Origin: Chitinophagaceae bacterium
GTDB lineage: Bacteria; Bacteroidota; Bacteroidia; Chitinophagales; Chitinophagaceae
Assembly (NCBI GenBank): GCA_019695015.1
Contig: JAIBAV010000041.1
Coordinates: forward strand, 1-46,527
DNA length: 46,527 nucleotides
Direction: 5' to 3'
Position 1 is the stretch's first letter, and the number at the start of each line of letters is the position of its first letter. Shown here piece after piece: positions 1-10,088 of this stretch. The notes beneath the pieces were generated by a model. That model was not told where the DNA came from. It saw only the letters and a program-made list of their open reading frames with translations, and searched no databases. The position numbers and the translations under genes are program-made.

Positions 1-1
1 A

Positions 2-3000
2 AACAGAAAAGTATTAAGACCTAAAATGAGGGTTTTTGATAAACTTTTTGATAGAATTTTTGGTTTAGGAAAAGATGGTTTTAAAGTAGATATTAAACCA
101 CAAGGCTCTGTAGATATTTTAGCAGGCTATCAAGGCCAAATAACCAAAAATCCTACATTGCCAGAAGCTGCAAGAAAAAATGGTGGCTTTGATTTTGACA
201 TGAATGCCAATTTAAATGTAAATGCAAATATTGGCGATAAACTAAAATTACCAATTAGCTATAATACCCTTGCCAATTTTGATTTTGAAAACCAGTTGAA
301 ATTAGACTACAAAGGCATGGATGATGAAATATTGAAAAGTGTGGAAGCTGGCAATATTTCATGGCAATCAAAAGGTACATTAATACCAAGCACACAAAAT
401 TTATTTGGATTAAAAACGCAATTACAATTTGGTAAATTATTTTTAACAGGTGCAATAGCTAATCAAAGAAGCATAAGGCAAAGCCAAAGTTTACAAGGCG
501 GTTCCGCAACCACTCCTTTTCAAAAAAAGTTAGATGATTATGAAGAGAACAGACATTTTTTACTAGGTCAGTATTTTAAAAATAATTTTAATACTGCAAT
601 GCGTAATTTACCAGTTGTAAATAGCCAGGTACAAATACAACGTATTGAAGTTTGGGTAACAAATAGAACAGGAGCAACAACAGATGCAAGAGATGTAGTA
701 GGTTTTGCAGATTTTGGCGAAAGTAACCCATCGAATGCTGTAAACTTACCAGGCAATGGCACACCAAGTGGTTTACCAGGCAACCAGGCAAATGCTTTGT
801 ATAACAAATTAATTGCAGGTGGTATGGGATCTCCTTTCAGGCAGCCTTCTCAAGTTACCAGTCAATTACAAGCTTTGGGTTTAAAACCTGTAGATGATTT
901 TGAAAAAACTTATGCCAGAAAACTTACTACCAACGAATACTATTTTAATCCGCAAATAGGATTTTTATCTATTAACACACAATTGCAACCAGATGAAGTT
1001 TTAGCAGTTGCCTATCAATATACTTACAATGGCCAAGTGTACCAAGTAGGAGAATTTAGCCAAGATATTGCCTTAGACTCTACACAAGGTGTGCAAAAAA
1101 TATTATTCTTAAAATTATTAAAAGCAACTTCTGCAAGAGTTAATTTACCAATATGGAGTTTAATGATGAAGAATGTGTATTCATTAGATGTACCAGGTAT
1201 TAGCAGAGAAGATTTTCAATTAAATATTTTATATGAAGAACCTAGTGGTGGTTTAAAAAGATATTTACCACAAAGTGCAACCAATGTAGAGGGTAAGCCA
1301 TTACTTAGAATTTTAAATTTAGATAGACTAAACAACAGAAACGACCCACAACCAGATGGACAATTTGATTACATTGAAGGCTATACCATTTTACCACAGC
1401 ATGGAAAAATAATTTTTCCTGTTCTTGAACCATTTGGTAAAGATTTAATGCAGCTTGCTTTTAATAATGGCATAGGCTTACCACCTGGTGTAGATCCTAC
1501 AAAATATGTGTATCAAATTTTATACGATTCTATTAAAGCAATAGCACAAACTTATGCAAACTATAATAGGTTTGTTATGCAAGGGCAGGCAAAAGGTACC
1601 GGTGGCAGCGATATTTATTTAGGAGCCTTTAACATACCACAAGGCTCAGTAAAAATAAATGCAGGAGGGCAAGTATTAACAGAGGGTGTAGATTATACCA
1701 TTGATTATAATTTAGGTAGTGTAAAAATTGTAAATCAGGCAATATTAAATTCTGGCATTCCGGTAAGTGTTTCTTACGAAAACAATGCTGGTTTTGGAAT
1801 GCAGCAAAGAGGATTTTTAGGCTTAAGAGCAGATTATTTAGCAAGCAAAAAATTAAGTCTAGGTTTATCTATGGTTCGTTTGGGCGAAAGACCATTTTTT
1901 ACCAAAATGAATTATGGAGAAGACCCAATAAGAAACACCATGTATGGTTTTGATTTTAGCTACAAAACCGAATCGCCAGGGTTAACTAGATTGGTAAATA
2001 AGTTACCTTTCTATAACTCTAATGCTAAAAGTACTATTACAGCTTATGGCGAAGCTGCTTACTTAAAACCAGGTCACCCAAAACAAATTGGTAAAGGTAA
2101 CGAAGGTTTAATTTATATAGATGATTTTGAAGGCACAAGAAATAGCTTTGATTTACGTTTCCCATCTATTGCATGGACCTTAGCCTCTACACCAACAGGT
2201 AAATTTGCAGAAGCCTCTTTATTTGATTCTATTGATTATAATTTTAACCGAGCTAAAATTGCTTGGTATAATATTGAGCCTAATTTGCAAGATAAAAACG
2301 CTGGCAACAACCCTTTAAAATCAAATTTAGATGCATTAAGCGACCCACGTACAAGGCAGGTTTACACCAATGAATTATTTCCTAACCTTACAACCAATAT
2401 TACCAACGTTCAGGCTTTTACTTTTGATTTGGCTTATTATCCTACCGAACGTGGCCCTTACAATTACGAAAGCAGTCCATTACAAGTTACTGCAAGTGGT
2501 AGATTATTAAATCCCAAACAACGTTGGGGCGGTATTATGAGAAATATTGACCAAACTGATTTTGAAACAGGCAATGTAGAATACCTGGAGTTTTGGGTAC
2601 AAGATCCATTTATAAAAACGGCTAACCCAACTTCTAAAGGTAAACTGGTAATTAACTTAGGTAATATAAGTGAAGATATTTTAAAAGATGGGAAACGTTT
2701 TTATGAAAATGGGCTTCCATCACCAAATATACCTGCAGTAGTAGATAGCAGCACTTGGGGTAAACAGCCTATCAACCCAATTCAAGTTACACAAGCATTT
2801 AGCAACGACCCCAATGATAGGCCTTACCAAGACGTTGGTTTTGATGGGTTAAATGATGAGGGAGAAAAAAATAAAAAATCTTATTACTTAGCAAAATTGG
2901 CAGCAAACTTTTCTACCAGTTCTCCATTATATATTCAAGCAAACCAAGACCCCAGTAACGATAACTATAAATGGTACAGAGATGCAAGTTACGATGCAGT

Positions 3001-6000
3001 TGGTGCTGATATTTTACAACGCTATAAAAATTTTAATAACCCACAAGGCAATAGCCCTGTAGCAGGAACAAACAACGATTTATCTGCAGCAGCAACTTTA
3101 TATCCAGACAATGAAGATTTAAACAGAGACAACACTTTAAACGAAACAGAAGCTTACTATGAATACGAAGTAGATTTATCAAAAAATATGGATGTAGGCA
3201 TTACAAAATATATTACAGATAAAAGAAGCATTAATGTAAAATACGTAAACGGAACAACAGGAACAGAAAATTGGTATTTATTTAGAGTTCCTATTAAAGA
3301 ATATACCAGTAATGTAGGTGGAATTACAGATTTTAAATCCATTCGTTTTATAAGAATGTATTTAACCGATTTTGAAGACTCGGTTGTAATGCGTTTTGCA
3401 AGGTTTGATTTAGTTAGAAACCAATGGAGAAATTTTAATTATAAGTTAGATACTGCAGGCCAGTATATTGCCCTAAACAATAATACTACAACCTTTAACA
3501 CTTTAGCTGTAAACATTGAAGAAAACAGCAATCGTACCCCTGTAAATTATGTAATGCCACCAGGTATAGAAAGAGTACAACAATTAAGCAATAACGGAGT
3601 AAACCTATTACAAAACGAACAGGCAATGAGTTTAAGAGTACAAGGTTTACAAGATGGTGATGCAAGAGGCGTAATAAAAACTCTGAATTTAGATATGCGT
3701 CAGTTTGGCAAATTATCAATGTTTATTCATGCCGAGAGTATGCCTAAATTTCCAACAGTTAATGACAATGAATTAAATGCAGTAATTAGAATTGGACAAG
3801 ACTTTTTAAATAACTATTACGAAATTAAAATTCCTTTAAAAATAACTGCACCAGGAAAATACAACACTTCAGACTCTAGTGCTGCAAAAGTGTGGCCAGA
3901 TAGCAACAGACTTGATTTTAGTTTACAAGAATTAATAAATTTAAAGCTAAGGCGTAATGCATCTGGCAGCCCTTTAAGTACAATATATAGAGAGCAGGTT
4001 GGCTTTAAAACCTATTCGGTATATGGTAATCCTAATTTAGGAGAAGTAAGAGGAATTTTAGTAGCAGTAGAAAATGCAAAAGACAATAATCCTTTTGATT
4101 TATATTCGGAAGTTTGGATAAATGAATTAAGGCTTTCTCAGTTAGATGAAAGAGGAGCTTATGCAGCTTTAGGAAGAATAGATGTACAACTTGCCGATCT
4201 TGGTTCACTTAGTTTTTCAGCCAATACTTACTCTAAAGGTTTTGGCACCATAGAGCAAAGAGTTAATGAACGAGCAAGAGATAATATGTTTCAGTTTGAT
4301 GCAGCAGCCTCTATTGATGCTGGTAAACTTGTACCAAAATCTGCTAAAATAAGTATCCCAATTTATGCCAGTATCAATAAAACAATTAAACGCCCAGAGT
4401 ACGACCCTTACGATAAAGATGTAAAACTAAAAGATAAAATAAACAGTGCCGCCAATAGTCGCCAAAGAGATTCTATAAAAAATACAGCCTTAGACCAAAC
4501 CACTATTAAAACAATTAATTTTACCAACATAAGGGTACAAGGAAATGGTAAAAACAAATTATGGAGTTTAAGCAATTTTGATGTAAGCTACTCCTACACT
4601 AAAACTGAACAAAGTAGCCCATTAGTTTTAAAAAATGATGTTACAAAACAACGTGGTGGCTTTGGTTATACTTTTAATAATTCATCAAAATATATTGAGC
4701 CATTTAAAAAATTATTGGTTAAAAGAAAAAGTAATTGGTATAATTTAATAAGAGATTTTAACTTTAATTATATGCCATCGTTGCTAAGTTTTAGAGCCGA
4801 TATAAATAGGCAATTTGGAGAATACATACCAAGAATTGTTAGCACAGATGGAACAGGAAAAATTGAACGAGTAGATACAACTTACGATAAATACTTTACG
4901 TTTGATAGGTTTTATAACCTTAGATGGGATTTAACCCGTTCATTAAACTTTGATTTTTCTGCAACCAATAATGCAAGAATTGATGAACCAGAAGGAGCCA
5001 TTGATACTAAAGAAAAAAGAGATACTATAAGAGATAAATTTTGGAGTGGCGGACGAAATACTTTATACAACCAAAGAGCTGTTGCAAGCTATACCTTACC
5101 TCTTGCTAAACTACCATTAACAGATTGGGTAACCTCTCGTTACAGTTATACCACAACTTATAACTGGATTGGTGCAAGCTTATTGGCATTACCTCTTGGA
5201 AATATAATTGAAAACAGTCAGGAAAATACATTTAATGCCGAATTTGATTTTACTCGTTTATACAGTAAGTTTAAAATATTAAGAGCATTAGATAATGCAC
5301 CATCTTCAACAGGAAAAAATAATAAAGTAGTTACCCCAAAAAGAACAACTCCTACGGTAACTCTTAAAACAAAGGCAGAAGTACTAAAAGGCTTGAAAGG
5401 CAAAAAAAGAATAGCAGCATTAAAAAAATGGAGACAGCAAAGACGAGATGCAAGAATAGCAGCACGTTTAATTAAACAAAACCAACCAGTAGAAATGAAT
5501 GATGTTTTAAGAACTACTGGTAAAATGGTAACAATGGTTAAACGAGCATCTATTAATTATAACGAAACATTTAGAAGTAGAATTCCAGGCTTTATGGGTA
5601 GGGCAAATCATTTAGGAAATAATTTAAAAACAATGCAGCCAGGATTAGATTTTGTTTTTGGTATGCAGCCAGATAGCAATTGGTTAAACACTAAAGCAGC
5701 TCAAGGTATTTTAACAAGAGATACTTTATTTAATACTTTATTCCGTCAAAATTTCGAACAACGTTTAAGTGTAACAGTACAGGCAGAACCATTAAAAGAA
5801 TTAATTATAGACCTTAATTTAGACAAATCATTTAGTAAAGAATTTACCGAACTTTTTAAAGATGTATCTAACACAAATAAATACCAACACTTAAATCCTT
5901 ATGCTGCTGGTGGTTTTAGTGTATCCTATATTTCTTTTAAAACATTATTTCAAAAAACCAATCCAAACGAAATATCAGAAACATTTAAGAAGTTTCAAGA

Positions 6001-6910
6001 CTATCGTTTAATAATGAGTAAACGAGTTGCAGAAACTAATCCTTATTGGAATGGGCAATATGATGCAGATGGTTTTGCAAAAGGGTATGGTAGATATGCA
6101 CAAGATGTTTTAATTCCATCTTTCTTAGCAGCATATACAGGTAAAGACCCTAAAAATATTTCTTTATTAAATCAAAATAATAAAAATATACGTTCTAATC
6201 CTTTTGGTGGCATTTTGCCAAAACCTAATTGGAGAGTAACTTATACCGGTTTAACAAGAATTCCTGCTTTAGCAAAAAAATTCAGCACCATTAGTTTTTC
6301 TCATGCTTACAATGGTACTGTAAGTATGAATAGTTACAATAGTGCATTATTATTTGCAGATCCTTTTAGATATGGTGCACCACAATTTATAGATACTGTT
6401 AGTGGCAATTATATTCCATTTTTCTTAGTACCAAACATAACCATACAAGAACAGTTTGCACCATTAATTGGTATAGATGTTACAACCCTTAGTCAGTTAA
6501 ATGTAAAATTCGAATTCAAAAAAAGCCGTCAGTTAAGTTTAAGTTTAATAGATTATCAATTAAGTGAAACAAACAGTACTGAATGGGTTGTTGGTGCAGG
6601 TTTCCGCAAACGTGGTCTTAGTTTTATTAAAATAAAAGGTAAGGCATTAGAGAATGATATTAATTTTAGATTAGACCTTTCTATGAGAGATGATGCCACA
6701 ACAAATAGCCGTTTAGACCAAGCTAATGCTTATGGTACTGGTGGGCAAAAAGTAATTACTATACAACCAAGTATTGATTATGTTTTAAATAATAGAATTA
6801 ATATTAAACTCTTTTTTGATCAAAGAAGAGTAGTGCCTTACATTTCAACATCGGCACCAACCATTAATACCAGAGCAGGTGTGCAAATAAGAGTTTCTTT
6901 AGCACCTTAG
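2..6910 (+). CDS. sprA: SprA, type IX secretion translocon (5'-truncated by window edge)
   Basis: About 2,302 residues of the giant outer-membrane beta-barrel that forms the protein-conducting channel of the type IX secretion system, which exports C-terminally tagged proteins and supports gliding in many Bacteroidota. The reading frame is open to the window edge upstream of the ATG at 26, and no signal peptide follows that ATG, so 26 is probably internal and the true start lies outside. The sequence has the SprA pattern: very long, rich in Asn, Tyr, Thr and alternating strands, with family-typical segments such as YIDDFEGTRN (near residue 700) and ELRLSQLDERG (near 1,380). It ends in a strand (RAGVQIRVSLAP) consistent with barrel closure. 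A Lys/Arg-rich segment lies at about residues 1,760-1,820. I saw no frameshift. A strong terminator follows. Identity rests on recognised family sequence. Confidence 0.93.
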   Translation, partial: NRKVLRPKMRVFDKLFDRIFGLGKDGFKVDIKPQGSVDILAGYQGQITKNPTLPEAARKNGGFDFDMNANLNVNANIGDKLKLPISYNTLANFDFENQLKLDYKGMDDEILKSVEAGNISWQSKGTLIPSTQNLFGLKTQLQFGKLFLTGAIANQRSIRQSQSLQGGSATTPFQKKLDDYEENRHFLLGQYFKNNFNTAMRNLPVVNSQVQIQRIEVWVTNRTGATTDARDVVGFADFGESNPSNAVNLPGNGTPSGLPGNQANALYNKLIAGGMGSPFRQPSQVTSQLQALGLKPVDDFEKTYARKLTTNEYYFNPQIGFLSINTQLQPDEVLAVAYQYTYNGQVYQVGEFSQDIALDSTQGVQKILFLKLLKATSARVNLPIWSLMMKNVYSLDVPGISREDFQLNILYEEPSGGLKRYLPQSATNVEGKPLLRILNLDRLNNRNDPQPDGQFDYIEGYTILPQHGKIIFPVLEPFGKDLMQLAFNNGIGLPPGVDPTKYVYQILYDSIKAIAQTYANYNRFVMQGQAKGTGGSDIYLGAFNIPQGSVKINAGGQVLTEGVDYTIDYNLGSVKIVNQAILNSGIPVSVSYENNAGFGMQQRGFLGLRADYLASKKLSLGLSMVRLGERPFFTKMNYGEDPIRNTMYGFDFSYKTESPGLTRLVNKLPFYNSNAKSTITAYGEAAYLKPGHPKQIGKGNEGLIYIDDFEGTRNSFDLRFPSIAWTLASTPTGKFAEASLFDSIDYNFNRAKIAWYNIEPNLQDKNAGNNPLKSNLDALSDPRTRQVYTNELFPNLTTNITNVQAFTFDLAYYPTERGPYNYESSPLQVTASGRLLNPKQRWGGIMRNIDQTDFETGNVEYLEFWVQDPFIKTANPTSKGKLVINLGNISEDILKDGKRFYENGLPSPNIPAVVDSSTWGKQPINPIQVTQAFSNDPNDRPYQDVGFDGLNDEGEKNKKSYYLAKLAANFSTSSPLYIQANQDPSNDNYKWYRDASYDAVGADILQRYKNFNNPQGNSPVAGTNNDLSAAATLYPDNEDLNRDNTLNETEAYYEYEVDLSKNMDVGITKYITDKRSINVKYVNGTTGTENWYLFRVPIKEYTSNVGGITDFKSIRFIRMYLTDFEDSVVMRFARFDLVRNQWRNFNYKLDTAGQYIALNNNTTTFNTLAVNIEENSNRTPVNYVMPPGIERVQQLSNNGVNLLQNEQAMSLRVQGLQDGDARGVIKTLNLDMRQFGKLSMFIHAESMPKFPTVNDNELNAVIRIGQDFLNNYYEIKIPLKITAPGKYNTSDSSAAKVWPDSNRLDFSLQELINLKLRRNASGSPLSTIYREQVGFKTYSVYGNPNLGEVRGILVAVENAKDNNPFDLYSEVWINELRLSQLDERGAYAALGRIDVQLADLGSLSFSANTYSKGFGTIEQRVNERARDNMFQFDAAASIDAGKLVPKSAKISIPIYASINKTIKRPEYDPYDKDVKLKDKINSAANSRQRDSIKNTALDQTTIKTINFTNIRVQGNGKNKLWSLSNFDVSYSYTKTEQSSPLVLKNDVTKQRGGFGYTFNNSSKYIEPFKKLLVKRKSNWYNLIRDFNFNYMPSLLSFRADINRQFGEYIPRIVSTDGTGKIERVDTTYDKYFTFDRFYNLRWDLTRSLNFDFSATNNARIDEPEGAIDTKEKRDTIRDKFWSGGRNTLYNQRAVASYTLPLAKLPLTDWVTSRYSYTTTYNWIGASLLALPLGNIIENSQENTFNAEFDFTRLYSKFKILRALDNAPSSTGKNNKVVTPKRTTPTVTLKTKAEVLKGLKGKKRIAALKKWRQQRRDARIAARLIKQNQPVEMNDVLRTTGKMVTMVKRASINYNETFRSRIPGFMGRANHLGNNLKTMQPGLDFVFGMQPDSNWLNTKAAQGILTRDTLFNTLFRQNFEQRLSVTVQAEPLKELIIDLNLDKSFSKEFTELFKDVSNTNKYQHLNPYAAGGFSVSYISFKTLFQKTNPNEISETFKKFQDYRLIMSKRVAETNPYWNGQYDADGFAKGYGRYAQDVLIPSFLAAYTGKDPKNISLLNQNNKNIRSNPFGGILPKPNWRVTYTGLTRIPALAKKFSTISFSHAYNGTVSMNSYNSALLFADPFRYGAPQFIDTVSGNYIPFFLVPNITIQEQFAPLIGIDVTTLSQLNVKFEFKKSRQLSLSLIDYQLSETNSTEWVVGAGFRKRGLSFIKIKGKALENDINFRLDLSMRDDATTNSRLDQANAYGTGGQKVITIQPSIDYVLNNRINIKLFFDQRRVVPYISTSAPTINTRAGVQIRVSLAP

Positions 6911-6928
6911 GCATTAAAATAATTATTC

Positions 6929-6965
6929 TTAAAAAGTGGCTTTTTCTTGGCCACTTTTTAATTTT
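6929..6965. terminator. Bidirectional terminator between sprA and the UPF0173 gene
   Basis: A 12-bp perfect inverted repeat, TTAAAAAGTGGC at 6929-6940 and GCCACTTTTTAA at 6950-6961, encloses a 9-nt loop and has T-rich flanks on both strands. It sits between two convergent stop codons (6910 and 6964), so it can serve both genes. Confidence 0.88.
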
Positions 6966-7644
6966 ATACATCTATGGTTTCGCCAATTGTAGGTAGCAAT
7001 AGTAATTTACCCTTTGATGTAAAATATTCTTTTGCTTCTTGTGTGTTAATTTTTATAAATCCAAAAGTATCATAGTGAACGCCAATAATAACTTTTGTTT
7101 CTACAAAACAAGCTGCTTTTTCTGCATCTATATAATCCATAGTAAAATTATCGCCAATAGGTAAAATAGCAAAGTTGGGCTTACCCCAGGCTGGTATTAA
7201 TTGCATATCTAATGTAAGTGCAGTATCGCCACTATAGTAAAATGATTTTTCTTTTGTTATAAAATGAAAACCCATTGGGTTGCCACCATAACTGCCATCT
7301 GGCAATCCACTGCTATGTTGTGCAACAGTGCATTTTACTGTTCCAAAATCAAAAACTTTTTTACCACCAGTATTCATAGGGTGCGTATTGCTTATTTCCT
7401 TTTTGTTCAACCATTCATGTATTTCCCAACTACAAATAACCAAGGCATTGGTTCTTTTAGCAATGCTAATACAATCAGCAATATGATCTGCATGGCCATG
7501 ACTAATAAATATATAGTCTGCTTTTATACTTTCTATATCAATATGGCTTGCTAACTCATTGTAGGTAATAAAAGGGTCGAACAAAAGGTGTTTGCCATTT
7601 ATAATTATAGAAAAACAAGAATGGCCGTAATAAGTAAATTGCAT
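6964..7644 (-). CDS. UPF0173-type metal-dependent hydrolase (metallo-beta-lactamase fold)
   Basis: A 226-residue cytoplasmic protein of the metallo-beta-lactamase fold, UPF0173 group; the physiological substrate is unknown. The N-terminus MQFTYYGHSC is the typical beginning of the family. The metal-binding motif H-G-H-A-D-H is at residues 49-54. Further conserved metal-ligand regions include YYSGDTAL (about 155-162) and a late His in GVHYDT. I chose the ATG at 7644 because it gives the standard family start; an in-frame ATG at 7668 would add eight unrelated residues. The gene converges on sprA and is divergent from the metallophosphoesterase gene. No operon partner is visible. Confidence 0.87.
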   Translation of the reverse strand: MQFTYYGHSCFSIIINGKHLLFDPFITYNELASHIDIESIKADYIFISHGHADHIADCISIAKRTNALVICSWEIHEWLNKKEISNTHPMNTGGKKVFDFGTVKCTVAQHSSGLPDGSYGGNPMGFHFITKEKSFYYSGDTALTLDMQLIPAWGKPNFAILPIGDNFTMDYIDAEKAACFVETKVIIGVHYDTFGFIKINTQEAKEYFTSKGKLLLLPTIGETIDV

Positions 7645-7757
7645 AGTTATATTTTTTAAGACATCCAAATTTCAGCAATTAATGTTAAATCTTCGGGTAT
7701 AAATAAATTAAACCTTGAATATTTTTTTCTTTGCAATGTTTTGATAAGTTTATATAC

Positions 7758-9008
7758 ATGAAAAATACTGATACAGTTTGGTTTATTGCAGGATTTATGC
7801 TTATGTTAGATTTGTATGCCTTTCAGGCTATAAGAGTTTTAACTATTGGCCTACATACTAAAACAAGAATTGTAGTACAAGGTAGTTATTGGTTTTTAAG
7901 TGTGGCTGCTATTTTGGTTTTATTATCTATACCCTATTTGCAAACTTTACAAACATCTAAGTTTTTCAGAAATTACATTTTCGCCATTTTTGTAGGCTTG
8001 TTTTTAGCCAAGTTACTTGGTTCGTTATTTTTTGTGATAGATGATATAAGAAGGTTGTTTGTTTGGGTTGCAGGTAAGTTTAATACCACAAAACAAATTG
8101 CCGAAAATGCAACCAATGGTCCATCCATTTCAAGAAGTGTATTTTTAAGTTGGCTAGGCTTAGGTGCAGGTGCAACATTATTTGGAACCATGTTATATGG
8201 CTTTAGTAATAGATACAATTATCAGATAAAAAAAGTTTCCTTGTCTTTTAAAAATTTACCTAATTCATTTAAAGGATTTAAAATTGTTCAAATTAGCGAT
8301 ATACATAGTGGCAGTTTTCAAAATAAAAAAGCAGTAGAAAAAGGCGTGGAAAAAATATTAGAGCAAAAGCCCGATATGATTTTATTTACAGGAGATTTAG
8401 TAAACGACAGCTATGAAGAAGTGATTGATTATATAGATATTTTCAGTAGGCTAAAAGCACCTTATGGAGTTTATAGTATTTTAGGCAACCATGATTATGG
8501 AGATTATTCAACCTGGGATACTTTAGAAGCTAAAATAGAAAATATTGAAAAAATAAAACAAGCTCATTCAAAAATGGGTTGGCGTTTGTTGTTAAACGAA
8601 CATGTAGCAATAGAAAAAAATAGTGAATCTTTTGCATTAATTGGTATTGAAAACTGGGGTGCCAAAGCTTATTTCCCCAAATATGGAAAATTACAAGAGG
8701 CTTATAACGGAACAGAAAAATATGCCTTCAAATTATTAATGAGCCACGACCCCAGCCATTGGGATGCTGAAGTAAGAACTAAATATACCGATATTGATTT
8801 AATGCTTGCAGGGCATACGCATGGAATGCAGTTTGGAATAGAAAATCCTTATTTTAAATGGAGCCCTGTACAGTATATGTACAAACAATGGGCTGGTTTA
8901 TACGAAGAAGGAAATCAAAAATTATATGTAAACCGTGGTTATGGTTTTATTGGCTACCCAGGTAGAGTAGGAATTTTACCAGAAATTACTGTAATAGAAC
9001 TCACCTAA
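7758..9008 (+). CDS. Membrane-anchored metallophosphoesterase (YkuE-like)
   Basis: A 416-residue calcineurin-like metallophosphoesterase with an N-terminal membrane part. About four hydrophobic segments occupy residues 1-155, followed by the catalytic domain. Visible dinuclear metal-site motifs are D-I-H (about 181), G-D-L (about 213), G-N-H-D (about 240), a His in MSHDPSHW (about 325) and G-H-T-H-G (about 351-355). Similar bacterial proteins are called YkuE-like phosphohydrolases; the substrate is not predictable, and a membrane-linked phosphoester is only a guess. The ATG at 7758 starts MKNTDTVW; the nine codons before it would need a TTG start and add nothing recognisable. A near-consensus -7 box (TTTCTTTG, 7726-7733) lies 24 nt upstream. 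Confidence 0.87.
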   Translation: MKNTDTVWFIAGFMLMLDLYAFQAIRVLTIGLHTKTRIVVQGSYWFLSVAAILVLLSIPYLQTLQTSKFFRNYIFAIFVGLFLAKLLGSLFFVIDDIRRLFVWVAGKFNTTKQIAENATNGPSISRSVFLSWLGLGAGATLFGTMLYGFSNRYNYQIKKVSLSFKNLPNSFKGFKIVQISDIHSGSFQNKKAVEKGVEKILEQKPDMILFTGDLVNDSYEEVIDYIDIFSRLKAPYGVYSILGNHDYGDYSTWDTLEAKIENIEKIKQAHSKMGWRLLLNEHVAIEKNSESFALIGIENWGAKAYFPKYGKLQEAYNGTEKYAFKLLMSHDPSHWDAEVRTKYTDIDLMLAGHTHGMQFGIENPYFKWSPVQYMYKQWAGLYEEGNQKLYVNRGYGFIGYPGRVGILPEITVIELT

Positions 9009-9096
9009 TTACTCTCTCTTATTAAAAAAATATAGCAATTCTATTTTACAATCTCAACAGTATATTCGTAATTTGTAATAATATAAAAACTAATTA

Positions 9097-10083
9097 CTGA
9101 AGAAGAGTAAAAAAATATTTCTTAACTATATTATTGGCCCAATTTTATTTGTATGGCTAAGCTTTTCTATTTATAAACAAATTAATGAGCAACCCAACTT
9201 GCCAGATGCATGGCAAGCCATTGTAAACTCTTATAAAGGTGCAGAAGCCTGGAAGTTGTATGTAGTAATTTTATTAATGTTTGTAAACTGGGGGTTAGAG
9301 GCAAAGAAATGGCAAATGCTTGTTTCGGGTATTCAAAACGTTTCCTTCTTTAGAGCCTTTAGAGCCATTTTTACAGGGCAGGCAATTGCATTAAATACTT
9401 TTAATGGCGTAGGCGAATATGTAGGCAGAGTAATTTATTTAAATGAAGGAAATAGGTTAAGAGCCATTGCCTTATCCATTGTAGGAAGTATGAGTCAAAT
9501 AATCATAACTTTAGTGATGGGCTTAATTGGTTTACTATACGTTAAGTTTAAAATATTAGATGAAACACATCATGTACAAGGTTTAAGTAAGTTTTGGTTA
9601 GATGCCATGTTGATATCATTAGGATTTTGGACACTGGTTTTTTTAGTTTTATATTTTCAATTATCCTGGCTTACTAAATTAGTAGAGAAAATTCCATTTG
9701 TAGCCAAGTATAGTTTCTATATTCAAAAGTTAGAAGATTTTCATTATAAGGAATTAACAAAAATTTTACTACTTTCTTTTTTTAGATACGTTGTATTTGT
9801 TGTGCAGTATTTATTGTTACTACAATTGTTTAATGTAGAAGTTGTTTGGTATAAGTTAGCTTGGATGGTTTGTGTATTATTTTTAGTACTTGCTGTTATT
9901 CCATCTATACCAATTGCAGAGTTAGGATTAAGAGGCGAAACAAGTAAACAGTTATTTGGGTTGTTAAGTAGCAATATTATTGGCATAGTTTTTACTGCTG
10001 CCATTATATGGATAATCAACAGAGTTATTCCTGCTATTGCAGGAAGCTTGTTTATATTAGGTGTACGACTATTTAAGAAATAA
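9097..10083 (+). CDS. Lysylphosphatidylglycerol synthase TM-domain (flippase-like) membrane protein, apparent CTG start
   Basis: A 328-residue polytopic inner-membrane protein of the LPG_synthase_TM/UPF0104 type, which resembles the flippase half of MprF but lacks any catalytic domain. About seven to eight hydrophobic helices are visible. The motif FNGVGEYVGR near residue 110 and the segment PSIPIAELGLRGE near 270 are typical of the family. The frame contains no ATG or GTG before the domain. A TTG at 9199 would delete the first helix, whereas codons 9097-9198 encode KKSKKIFLNYIIGP followed by a good membrane segment, as family members do after their initiator Met. I therefore place the start at the CTG at 9097, with a stop six nt upstream. 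The DUF3108 gene follows after 5 nt, probably in the same operon. Confidence 0.78.
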   Translation: MKKSKKIFLNYIIGPILFVWLSFSIYKQINEQPNLPDAWQAIVNSYKGAEAWKLYVVILLMFVNWGLEAKKWQMLVSGIQNVSFFRAFRAIFTGQAIALNTFNGVGEYVGRVIYLNEGNRLRAIALSIVGSMSQIIITLVMGLIGLLYVKFKILDETHHVQGLSKFWLDAMLISLGFWTLVFLVLYFQLSWLTKLVEKIPFVAKYSFYIQKLEDFHYKELTKILLLSFFRYVVFVVQYLLLLQLFNVEVVWYKLAWMVCVLFLVLAVIPSIPIAELGLRGETSKQLFGLLSSNIIGIVFTAAIIWIINRVIPAIAGSLFILGVRLFKK

Positions 10084-10088
10084 GCAAT

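Noticed and set aside
7264..7554. Open frame opposite the UPF0173 gene
   Set aside because: It lies entirely antisense to a gene with clear catalytic motifs and has no coding character of its own. The same holds for the other antisense frames inside ftsK, GH92, rocD and sprA.
7731..7757. Extra N-terminal codons for the metallophosphoesterase (TTG start)
   Set aside because: The first codon is TTG and the nine residues add nothing family-like; ATG at 7758 gives a normal hydrophobic start.
9199..10083. Short version of the flippase-like gene starting at TTG 9199
   Set aside because: It would remove the first membrane helix and the KKSKKIFLNY segment typical of the family, which lie in frame upstream.
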